From CAZLHO01 sp964559455 (lineage in GTDB: Bacteria > Krumholzibacteriota > Krumholzibacteriia > LZORAL124-64-63), in NCBI GenBank assembly GCA_964559455.1, contig CAZLHO010000067.1, forward strand, positions 1 to 13,559: a DNA stretch of 13,559 nt. The letters are read 5' to 3'. The notes under the pieces were generated by a model, which ran no database searches, was not told the origin of the DNA, and was given only the letters and a program-made list of their open reading frames with translations. The position numbers and the translations under genes are program-made. Of this stretch, positions 1-6,480 are shown one piece after another (positions within the stretch are counted from its first letter, which is position 1; each line of letters starts with the position of its first letter).

Positions 1-2
1 CC

Positions 3-1118
3 GCCGCCTACGCCGGCGTGCGGCAGTTCACCAGCCCCAAGACCGCGGCGATGGGTTACGCCATGCTCTACGCCCTGATGAATCTGGGCGGCTGGCTGCC
101 CTCGTTCATGAGCCCGATCCGTCACAGCTACGGCATCACGGGAGCCTACTGGTTCTACACGGCCCTGACCCTGATCGCCCTGGTCGCCACCTTCTTCATC
201 CTGAGCCGGAAGGTCGAGCAGCGGGCGATCCTGCGCGCCAAGGCCGAGCGGGAGCAAGCCGACGCCCAGGCCGCCTCGGATCGCAAGGCCGCCGGCGAGG
301 CGGAGCCCGTGAAGCCCGTCGAGATCGCCTACGGCGACCGGCGGATCCCGGCCCACCTCTGGGCCACCCTGGCGGTCATCGCCGCCGCCATCTACTTCCT
401 GCCCCCCTCGGCGCGGACCATCGTCTGGATCGGGATGGCCGCGCTGCTGGTCGTCCTGCTGGTCTACCGGCCCTGGGGCAGCGGCGCCTACGGCTGGCTG
501 GCCAACCACCCGCTGTCGAACACCAAGTTCTTCTTCTTCATCTTCGCCCTGATCCCGGTCCAGACCCTCTTCACCTACAACTGGCTGATCCTGCCGCAGT
601 ACCTGGAGCGGGCCTTCGAGGGGGGCTTCGTCAGCGAGCGCTTCGAGCTCTTCGCCAACCTGAACCCCATCCTGATCTTCATCGCCGTGCCCATGATCAC
701 GGCCCTGACCCAGAAGAAGAACGTCTACACCATGATGATCATCGGCACCTTCGTCATGGCCTTCCCCGCCTTCTTCCTGGTCCTGGACACCAGCCTCTGG
801 ACCCTGCTGGCCTACCTGCTGGTCATGACCATCGGCGAGGCGATGTGGCAGCCGCGCTTCCTGCAGTACGCCGCCGAGATCGCCCCCGAGGGCCGCACCG
901 GCGCCTACATGGGCGTGGCCCAGTTCCCCTGGTTCCTGACCAAGATGCTGGTGCCCCTCTACAGCGGCGTCCTGATGCAGCGCTACTGCCCGTCGATCGG
1001 CGAGCGCGACCCCCAGACGATGTGGCTGATCTTCGCCTGCATCGCCATGGTCTCGACGGTGCTGCTGATCGCCGCCCGGGGCTGGGTCGGCAAGGGCTTC
1101 AAGACCCGCGCCGACTGA
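3..1118 (+). CDS. POT/PTR-like MFS transporter, 3' part (5' end outside window)
   Basis: The frame is open from the left edge, so the N-terminus is missing; 371 codons plus TGA are visible. A GTG at 18 is internal. About ten hydrophobic segments are seen: two before a charged, probably cytoplasmic linker (about visible residues 70-108, rich in Arg, Lys, Glu, Ala) and eight after it. If the linker follows TM6, the total is 14 segments, matching bacterial POT-family peptide transporters, which carry two extra helices between TM6 and TM7. Family-like signatures are N-L-N-P at 219-222 (start of TM8) and G-E-A-M-W-Q-P at 278-284 (TM10 region, where POT proteins have G-E-L-x-x-x-P). The N-terminal ExxER motif would lie off the window. 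Likely role: proton-coupled uptake of small peptides or related solutes at the inner membrane. MFS membership is confident, POT assignment moderate, substrate unknown. Confidence 0.85.
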   Translation, partial: AAYAGVRQFTSPKTAAMGYAMLYALMNLGGWLPSFMSPIRHSYGITGAYWFYTALTLIALVATFFILSRKVEQRAILRAKAEREQADAQAASDRKAAGEAEPVKPVEIAYGDRRIPAHLWATLAVIAAAIYFLPPSARTIVWIGMAALLVVLLVYRPWGSGAYGWLANHPLSNTKFFFFIFALIPVQTLFTYNWLILPQYLERAFEGGFVSERFELFANLNPILIFIAVPMITALTQKKNVYTMMIIGTFVMAFPAFFLVLDTSLWTLLAYLLVMTIGEAMWQPRFLQYAAEIAPEGRTGAYMGVAQFPWFLTKMLVPLYSGVLMQRYCPSIGERDPQTMWLIFACIAMVSTVLLIAARGWVGKGFKTRAD

Positions 1119-1142
1119 TCCCCGACGGGACCGCGAACGCAC

Positions 1143-1175
1143 GAGGCCGCCCCCCGCGGGGCGGCCTCTCTTCAT
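1143..1175 (+). terminator. Intrinsic terminator after the MFS gene
   Basis: A perfect 11-bp stem (1143-1153 with 1158-1168) closes a 4-nt loop and is followed by TCTTCAT, a short U-rich tail on the + strand. It starts 25 nt after the MFS stop. The BY-kinase gene converges on the same hairpin, 28 nt beyond its own stop, so it may act in both directions, but the minus-strand side lacks a T tract. Confidence 0.75.
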
Positions 1176-1195
1176 GCGGCGGCGGGAGCCCGCTT

Positions 1196-1900
1196 TCAGC
1201 CGCGGGGCCGGCCCGACGCGTAGCCGTAGTACTTGCGGTCGTAGTAGTAGGGCAGGACCTCGCCCAGGTTGTTGGCGACCACGCCGAGGATGTTCGCCCC
1301 GACGCTGCGCAGCACCCCCACCCCGCGCTGCACGACCTCGCGCGGCGTGCGCCCGGCCATGACCATGAACAGGGCGCCGTCGACGACGTCGATGTACTGC
1401 AGGGGATCGCTGACCGGCACCACGGGCGGGCTGTCCAGCACGATGATGTCGTAGACGTTCTTCAGGGCGTCGAAGGCGGCGCGGACCCGCCCGGGGCTGA
1501 GCAGTCGGCTGGGGTCCTCGTCGCAGTGGCCGGCGGCCAGGAAATCCAGGTTGGGCACGGTGGTGGCATGGACCGTGGGCCGCTCGGCGCCGGCCAGGAA
1601 TTCGCCGAGGCCGGGCGCGTAGTCCACGCCGAAGGCCGTGTGCTGGACGGGGCGGCGCAGGTCGCCGTCCACCAGCAGGATGCGCTTCTGCATGTGGCTG
1701 GCCAGGATCAGCGCGAAGTTCAGGGCGAAGAGGCTCTTGCCCTCGCCGCGCTCGGAACTGGTCACCAGCAGGCAGCGCTTCCGGTCCAGGTCCAGCTCCC
1801 GGTTCAGGCGGATCATGATGCGGCGCAGCTCGATGGCCAGCGGCGACTCGATGTTGAAGCCGATCCGGCGCGTCGATTCCCGTTGCGCGGACGCCGTCAT
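1196..1900 (-). CDS. BY-kinase, CpsD/CapB/Wzc-C-like tyrosine autokinase
   Basis: A 234-residue stand-alone bacterial tyrosine kinase, about the usual size for a split CpsD-type protein. Walker A is at residues 48-56 (SSERGEGKS), Walker A' at 75-83 (LLVDGDLRR), and Walker B at 152-160 (IIVLDSPPV). A C-terminal tyrosine cluster (Y218, Y219, Y220, Y224, Y225, Y227) is where BY-kinases autophosphorylate. The ATG at 1900 is chosen because GAGGAGGG (1906-1913) lies 5 nt upstream; the frame is open further upstream, but the family-like sequence begins here. It lies 26 bp after the co-polymerase gene on the same strand, so the two are almost certainly cotranscribed. By family knowledge, it acts on the cytoplasmic face and, through cycles of phosphorylation and oligomerisation with the co-polymerase, controls polymer export and chain length. 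All key motifs are intact. Confidence 0.93.
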   Translation of the reverse strand: MTASAQRESTRRIGFNIESPLAIELRRIMIRLNRELDLDRKRCLLVTSSERGEGKSLFALNFALILASHMQKRILLVDGDLRRPVQHTAFGVDYAPGLGEFLAGAERPTVHATTVPNLDFLAAGHCDEDPSRLLSPGRVRAAFDALKNVYDIIVLDSPPVVPVSDPLQYIDVVDGALFMVMAGRTPREVVQRGVGVLRSVGANILGVVANNLGEVLPYYYDRKYYGYASGRPRG

Positions 1901-1926
1901 GGCATCCCTCCTCGATGGTTGCCGGC

Positions 1927-3540
1927 TCAGGAGAACCGGGGATAGACCCAGAGCAGGCCGAAGGCGGCCACGGCCAGCACCGCCACGACCAGCACGATCC
2001 ACAGCAGCACGCGGCGGCGGCGGCGCGACGGGAACTGTCCGTCCTCGACCACGGGCAACGCGCCGATCACCTTCAGGCCCAGCGTCGATTCGATCTGCTC
2101 GACGGACTTGAACGAACGGTCCAGGACCTCGGCCAGCAGGACGAGCCCGAAGCCCAGGGCCAGCGCCAGGGCCGCGGCCAGCATCGCCAGGCGGGGCTTG
2201 CTGGGCTCCACGGGCGAGACGGGCAGCCTGGGGTCCATGCGCACCACGATCCGGTAGCCGATCTCGGACATGCTGGCCGCCAGACGCAGGGTCTCGGCGT
2301 TGATGTCCCGGTCCAGGTCCTGCAGCATCTCCTGGGCCTGTTCCACCTCCTGCTGGAGACGGGTCAGGTTCGACGAACGTGTGGGCTGTCGCGTGATGAA
2401 GTCCTGCTGGGCGTCGATGTCGGCGCGCAGGCGCTCGATGACCCGCTGGTTGACCGTCCGGTAGACCGAGGCGTAGACCCAGCGGGCGACACGGTTGCGG
2501 TCGTCGTCGCCCAGCACCCGGTTGCGGCCGGCGACGAGGATGGCGATGCGGCCGTCCAGGGCCAGACGGCGCAGACCCAGCTCGTTGGCCGACTCGGGAT
2601 CGGCGGCGCGGGCGCCGGCCGACACCAGGACCTGGGCGTACTCCAGGCCCGCGAGTTCGTCGATCAGCCCCCGGATCTCCCCGTCCCCGAGGTAGGGATC
2701 CAGATCGGACAGCCCGGTGGCCAACGCCATCCGCGCCGCCTGCTCCAGCGAGGCCAGCTCCGCGGCCTCGGTCCCGGCGAAGCGGGTCTGGAGCGCGTCC
2801 AGCAGCGACCGGGCGCGGCCCAGGTTCTGCTCGTTGAAGGGGTTGCCCGCCAGCGTCACGCTCATCGTCGAGCGCTGGAAATCGGTCAGGGCCCGTTGCG
2901 CCCGCTCGAGGTTGCCGGCGTAGACGGTCCGCTGCTCCTCCAGGAACTCCCGGGTGCTGGTGGAGCCCTGCATCCTGGTGGCCCGCTCCTCCTCCAGGAA
3001 GCTCTCGAGGATCTTCTGGGCCAGCCGGTAAGCGGCCCAGGAATTAGAGTGGCGCACCCCGATGCTGAAGAGGTGCAGGTCGTCGCGCTCGACGCGGATC
3101 CAGGCGCGCAGCCGGCCGACCATGCGGTCGATGGCGCGCTGATCCTCCTCGGGGGTCAGGACGGCGCCCTCGGCGGGCGCGTGCTCGCCGGCCAGCGACG
3201 ACAGGTGCAGCTGCTGGTCCTGCACGAGGCGGGCCAGGAATTTCGGGCTGGTCACGATGCCCTGGATCAGGGCCAGGGTCTCGTTGTCCTCGTCGCGGCC
3301 GCGGCGGTAGCGGGGCGTGTCGTCGGGAAGGCTGCGCGCGGTCGTCCCCTCGCGGATCACGTTGATCTGGGCGCTGGAGACGAAGACCGGGTCCATGACC
3401 TTGATCGCCAGGGCGGCCACGGCGAGGCAGATCACGACCGGCACCACGAAGAGCCATTTCCGGCGCCAGAAGATGCGCAGGAACTGGCCGATGTCGAAAC
3501 CGCTCCGCGATTCCCTGGTCTCGTCGAGGAAGGGATCCAT
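1927..3540 (-). CDS. Polysaccharide co-polymerase, Wzz/GNVR-type chain-length determinant
   Basis: A 537-residue membrane protein, partner of the downstream BY-kinase. Domains in order: a short cytoplasmic N-terminus, TM1 at about 29-49, then a long periplasmic region with coiled-coil-like helices (about 165-225 and 360-425). A proline-rich segment precedes TM2 (about 436-450, with P-x-x-P spacing typical of co-polymerases), and TM2 spans about 451-471. A conserved-looking cytoplasmic stretch follows (472-498, EVLDRSFKSVEQIE then LGLKVIGALP), then an Arg run at 506-510 and a third hydrophobic segment at about 511-533. The extra TM3 and its four-residue end are unusual; two TMs are the norm. 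It belongs to capsule, exopolysaccharide or O-antigen export, and polymer identity cannot be told because no glycan synthesis genes are adjacent. The start could instead be GTG at 3552. Confidence 0.88.
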   Translation of the reverse strand: MDPFLDETRESRSGFDIGQFLRIFWRRKWLFVVPVVICLAVAALAIKVMDPVFVSSAQINVIREGTTARSLPDDTPRYRRGRDEDNETLALIQGIVTSPKFLARLVQDQQLHLSSLAGEHAPAEGAVLTPEEDQRAIDRMVGRLRAWIRVERDDLHLFSIGVRHSNSWAAYRLAQKILESFLEEERATRMQGSTSTREFLEEQRTVYAGNLERAQRALTDFQRSTMSVTLAGNPFNEQNLGRARSLLDALQTRFAGTEAAELASLEQAARMALATGLSDLDPYLGDGEIRGLIDELAGLEYAQVLVSAGARAADPESANELGLRRLALDGRIAILVAGRNRVLGDDDRNRVARWVYASVYRTVNQRVIERLRADIDAQQDFITRQPTRSSNLTRLQQEVEQAQEMLQDLDRDINAETLRLAASMSEIGYRIVVRMDPRLPVSPVEPSKPRLAMLAAALALALGFGLVLLAEVLDRSFKSVEQIESTLGLKVIGALPVVEDGQFPSRRRRRVLLWIVLVVAVLAVAAFGLLWVYPRFS

Positions 3541-3542
3541 CG

Positions 3543-3547
3543 CCTCC
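3543..3547 (-). promoter_or_regulatory. Ribosome binding site of the co-polymerase gene
   Basis: GGAGG on the minus strand ends only 2 nt before the ATG at 3540. This is tight, but it is the only Shine-Dalgarno match nearby. The in-frame GTG at 3552 has no purine-rich site upstream and would place GGAGG inside the coding region, so ATG 3540 is preferred. Confidence 0.5.
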
Positions 3548-3708
3548 GTCACTTTCGTCGCGAGTGTCCACGCCCGGTCACGTCCGACCAGGATACCGAC
3601 AACCGGCGCGATCGCCGGCGTCGCCGCTCGATGCCCACGGCCGCCTCGGCACCTCCCGCAGTATCGGACCGGAGCGGCGGCGGCTCAACGCTTTTCCGTC
3701 CCGCGCCC

Positions 3709-3738
3709 CGATCGGCGCAGCACCTGCATCGCCGATCG
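3709..3738. repeat. 9-bp perfect inverted repeat in the lipoprotein gene leader
   Basis: CGATCGGCG at 3709-3717 is repeated as its reverse complement at 3730-3738 with a 12-nt spacer. It ends 6 nt before the ribosome binding site (3745-3750) of the GTG start. It could be a dyad operator or a leader RNA hairpin, or a chance match in GC-rich DNA. Confidence 0.4.
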
Positions 3739-3744
3739 CCGCAA

Positions 3745-3750
3745 AAGGAG
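3745..3750 (+). promoter_or_regulatory. Ribosome binding site that fixes the GTG start of the lipoprotein gene
   Basis: AAGGAG ends 5 nt before GTG at 3756. Translation from this GTG gives an immediate lipoprotein signal peptide, whereas the upstream in-frame ATG (3564) would add 64 residues with no such logic. Confidence 0.75.
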
Positions 3751-3755
3751 AAGCC

Positions 3756-4823
3756 GTGTCCCCATTCCGCCGTCGACCGTCGCCCTCCCGCCTGCTCCCG
3801 GCGGGACTCGCCCTTTGCGTCGCCGCGGCGATGCCGACGGCGGGTTGCGGCGGCGCGGAGACGACGGTCCCGCCCGTGGAGGACAGCCGGATCGTCGTCG
3901 GCGACTGGACGACTCCCCTTGCGGACTTCATCCAACCGCAGCCGGGCGCCCACGTCTGGCGATGGCGGCCGCTCGGCGCCGGCGAGGGAACGGGCGGGCC
4001 GGCCCGCCTGGATATCGACGGAACGCGTTGGACCTGGACCCTGGCGACAGCCGCCGCAGCGGCCCCGCCCGGGAGCCTGGCGTTGGTCCCGCGGGAGCCC
4101 CTGCTCTGGCACGAACAGCGCCTGGCGTGGGGCGACAGCGAACAGGCCTGGCTGCCCCTGCCGCGTCTGGCCCTGGACTCCGCCTACTACGCCGACCTGC
4201 TGCACCTGCTCCAGGATCTGACGACGCCGCTCTTCGGCGGGGTAGTGACACGATGGGCCGGATCGCCCGTTCCGGTCGGTCCCCAGTCGGCCGCGATCAG
4301 CGGGGCCGTCGACCTGGCGGCCTGCCTGCGCGACGCCGTCGCGATCTGGAACGAGGGCGAGACTCTCCCCTTCTTCTCCTGGGCCCCGGACTCCAGCTGG
4401 GGGGTCAGGCTGGTCCACCTGCCGGAAACGCTCCTGCGGCCGCCCCTCTACGTCCGGCTCGTGCGCCGGGACGAGGCGGGCCGGCTGCTGCGCATGCACG
4501 TGGTCGCGGGCGACAACTACGACGACGACGACGAGACGCGCCTGGCCCGACGGGGCCTGGTGCACGAACTCGCTCACGCCCTCTGCCTCTGGGGGCACAG
4601 CGAGGACCGCGGCCACGTGCTCTGGCGCTGCGGACCGATCGTGAACCGTCCGGCCGCGGACGAGCGACGGGCCGCCCGTCTGTGGTCGCTGCTGCCGCCC
4701 GGCTGCGCTCTGGGACGCTACGGCCGCTCAGGAGAACTCCAGACGGAACGGCATCAGGACCAGGGGACGCCCGTCGAGCAGGGGGACGGCCGCCAGCCAA
4801 CCGGCGCGGCGCAGGGCGGCTAG
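3756..4823 (+). CDS. Predicted lipoprotein, metzincin/matrixin-like zinc metalloprotease
   Basis: A 355-residue protein. The N-terminus has four Arg (R5-R7, R12), a hydrophobic stretch, and a lipobox T-A-G-C with Cys31, so it is likely exported and lipidated. About 160-205 resembles the start of bacterial matrixin-type domains (V-T-R-W then P-V-P-V, and A-V-A-I-W). The zinc motif is H-E-L-A-H at 270-274, with E271 as the expected general base and H281 the likely third ligand. The spacing is one residue longer than the canonical HExxHxxGxxH. The usual Gly is Cys277, and the Met-turn position reads H-V-L-W, with Leu instead of Met. It may be a divergent active protease or a degenerate one. The last 32 codons lie antisense to the end of sppA. 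The N-terminal ~150 residues are not recognised. Confidence 0.78.
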   Translation: MSPFRRRPSPSRLLPAGLALCVAAAMPTAGCGGAETTVPPVEDSRIVVGDWTTPLADFIQPQPGAHVWRWRPLGAGEGTGGPARLDIDGTRWTWTLATAAAAAPPGSLALVPREPLLWHEQRLAWGDSEQAWLPLPRLALDSAYYADLLHLLQDLTTPLFGGVVTRWAGSPVPVGPQSAAISGAVDLAACLRDAVAIWNEGETLPFFSWAPDSSWGVRLVHLPETLLRPPLYVRLVRRDEAGRLLRMHVVAGDNYDDDDETRLARRGLVHELAHALCLWGHSEDRGHVLWRCGPIVNRPAADERRAARLWSLLPPGCALGRYGRSGELQTERHQDQGTPVEQGDGRQPTGAAQGG

Positions 4824-6464
4824 CCCCTCGCCCAGCAAAGCGGGCAACTCCACCGCCGGAGTCTCGGCCGACGCGCCGCGCAACGCCCTGACGAGCAGAC
4901 GCTCGAGCAGGCTCAGCTCGGGCTCGTAGCCGATCAGGCGCAACGGGACGTCGGCAGGTAGGCCGGCCAGGTCGCGGGCCGCCGCAGCGGCGCGCATCAG
5001 CCCGCCGGGGGCGTCGACCAGGCCGTTGCCGACGGCCTGGGCCCCTGTCCAGACCCGGCCTTCCGCCAGAACGGCGGCGGAATCGGCGGGCAGGCCGCGG
5101 GCGGCCGAGACGCGCCCCACGAAGCGGTCGTAGAAGGCGTCCAGGTGGTCCTGCAGAAGCCGGCGCTGCCCCGGCGAGAAGGGCGCGGTGTCGCCGAAGA
5201 GATCGACGTTCTCGCCGCGCCGGACGTGGGCGTGCGAAACGCCGATCTTCCGGTAGAAGCCCTGACGGTCGATCTTGCCGGCGTAGACGCCCACCGAACC
5301 CGTCAGGGTGCTCGGCAGGGCGAAGACCGAATCCGCGGCGCAGCCCACGTAGTAGCCGCCCGAAGCGGCCATGCCGGCCATCGAGACGACCAGGGGCTTG
5401 CGCGCGCGCGCGTTCGCCACGGCCCGCCCGATGAGATCGCTGGCCAGGGCCGAACCGCCGGGGCTGTCCACGCGCAGGACGATGGCGTCGACGCGGTCGT
5501 CTTCGACGGCCCGCTCCAGATCCTCGGCGATGCTCAGGTTGCCGGCGTAGGTCCCCTGCCACCCGCCCTGGTGCGACCGTCCCTCGACGATCGTCCCCTC
5601 CACCGCGACCACGGCGATGCCGGCCGCGCCGCGGGGCGCGCGCAGGGCCGCGGCGTAGTCGGCCAGATCGGTGTCGTCGTCGCCCGCGAAGAAGAGGTCG
5701 CGCACCTCGTCGTCGAAGAGGACCGTATCGACCAGCCCCGCCGCCGCGGCGTCGGCGGCCGAGAAGAGGCCCCGGTCGATCCAGGCCTCGGCCTGCGCGG
5801 CTTCGACGCCCCGGGCCCCGACGATCCGCTCCACGAAGCGCGCGTAGATGTCGTCGACGAGGGCGCCGAGCACCTCCCGGGAGGCCTCCGAGGGCTCCTC
5901 GCGGGTCCAGGTCTCCGGAGCCGTCTTGTAGCGGCCCGAATGCACGAAGTCGCCGGCCATGCCCAGCTTGTCCAGGGAGCCCTTCAGGTAGTAGGGGTTC
6001 GCGCTTACGCCCAGAGCCTGCAGGTAGCCCTCGGGCGGCAGCGCCACCGTGTCGGCGGCCAGGGCCAGGGAGTACTCGCGACTGCCGCCGGCGGCCAGCC
6101 AGGCCACGGCGGGCTTGCCCGAGGCCGCGAAACGTTTCACCGCCGCGCTCAGTTCCTCGATCTGGCCCCAGTCGGCGGGCAGGGAATAGATCTCCAGCAT
6201 CAGCCCTTCGATCCGGGGGTCGGCGGCGGCCCGGTCCAGCGACGACAGCACCTCGCGGGCCAACAAGGGCCTGCCCTGCATCACCTGGGCCAGCGGACCC
6301 GACTCGCGGGTCTCGGGATAGGCGTGATCGACCCGCCAGTGGAGCACGCCGCCGGCGACGCTGACGGGGCCGCCCTCGAAACGGCGCAGCAGCGCGCTGG
6401 AGAAGGCGAGCACCACGATGATCAGGACGGACAGCAGAACGAAGACGAACCAGAAGCGCTTCAT
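4728..6464 (-). CDS. sppA: Signal peptide peptidase SppA, 67-kDa type
   Basis: A 578-residue, membrane-anchored serine protease of family S49, close in length to the duplicated E. coli-type SppA. An N-terminal membrane anchor spans about 4-24. The N-terminal domain carries the general base in S-G-R-Y-K-T-A, K180 (equivalent to E. coli K209). The C-terminal domain carries the nucleophile in A-A-S-G-G-Y-Y, S368 (equivalent to S409), preceded by D-S-P-G-G-S at 333-338. Both halves of the Ser/Lys dyad are intact. It degrades cleaved signal peptides and other membrane-associated peptides at the outer face of the inner membrane. The ATG at 6464 has GGAGG 4 nt upstream. It starts 16 bp after the subtilase stop, so the two are probably cotranscribed. 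Its last 96 bp overlap the convergent lipoprotein gene. A (CG)6 tract at 5401-5412 encodes A-R-A-R. Confidence 0.95.
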   Translation of the reverse strand: MKRFWFVFVLLSVLIIVVLAFSSALLRRFEGGPVSVAGGVLHWRVDHAYPETRESGPLAQVMQGRPLLAREVLSSLDRAAADPRIEGLMLEIYSLPADWGQIEELSAAVKRFAASGKPAVAWLAAGGSREYSLALAADTVALPPEGYLQALGVSANPYYLKGSLDKLGMAGDFVHSGRYKTAPETWTREEPSEASREVLGALVDDIYARFVERIVGARGVEAAQAEAWIDRGLFSAADAAAAGLVDTVLFDDEVRDLFFAGDDDTDLADYAAALRAPRGAAGIAVVAVEGTIVEGRSHQGGWQGTYAGNLSIAEDLERAVEDDRVDAIVLRVDSPGGSALASDLIGRAVANARARKPLVVSMAGMAASGGYYVGCAADSVFALPSTLTGSVGVYAGKIDRQGFYRKIGVSHAHVRRGENVDLFGDTAPFSPGQRRLLQDHLDAFYDRFVGRVSAARGLPADSAAVLAEGRVWTGAQAVGNGLVDAPGGLMRAAAAARDLAGLPADVPLRLIGYEPELSLLERLLVRALRGASAETPAVELPALLGEGLAALRRAGWLAAVPLLDGRPLVLMPFRLEFS

Positions 6465-6480
6465 GGGACCTCCGACGACG

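Larger units (their letters stand above)
3541..3755. promoter_or_regulatory. Divergent intergenic region between co-polymerase and lipoprotein genes
   Basis: These 215 bp separate two divergently transcribed genes and must hold both start regions. I see no convincing sigma-70 hexamer pair on either strand. Two inverted repeats are present: a 6-bp stem with 4-nt loop at 3603-3618 and a 9-bp repeat at 3709-3738, listed separately. No ORF with coding character is seen. Confidence 0.5.

Noticed and set aside
1901..2002. Upstream extension of the BY-kinase to 2002
   Set aside because: It would overlap the end of the co-polymerase gene, and the added residues are Arg/Gly-rich with no family match. 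GAGGAGGG is ideally placed for ATG 1900.
1915..4221. A 768-codon + strand frame across the co-polymerase gene
   Set aside because: It is antisense to the co-polymerase and then out of frame with the lipoprotein gene. It has no recognisable domain and a biased composition.
3549..4616. A 355-codon - strand frame opposite the lipoprotein gene
   Set aside because: It has no signal, domain or ribosome site. The + strand has a lipobox, a zinc motif and an AAGGAG site.
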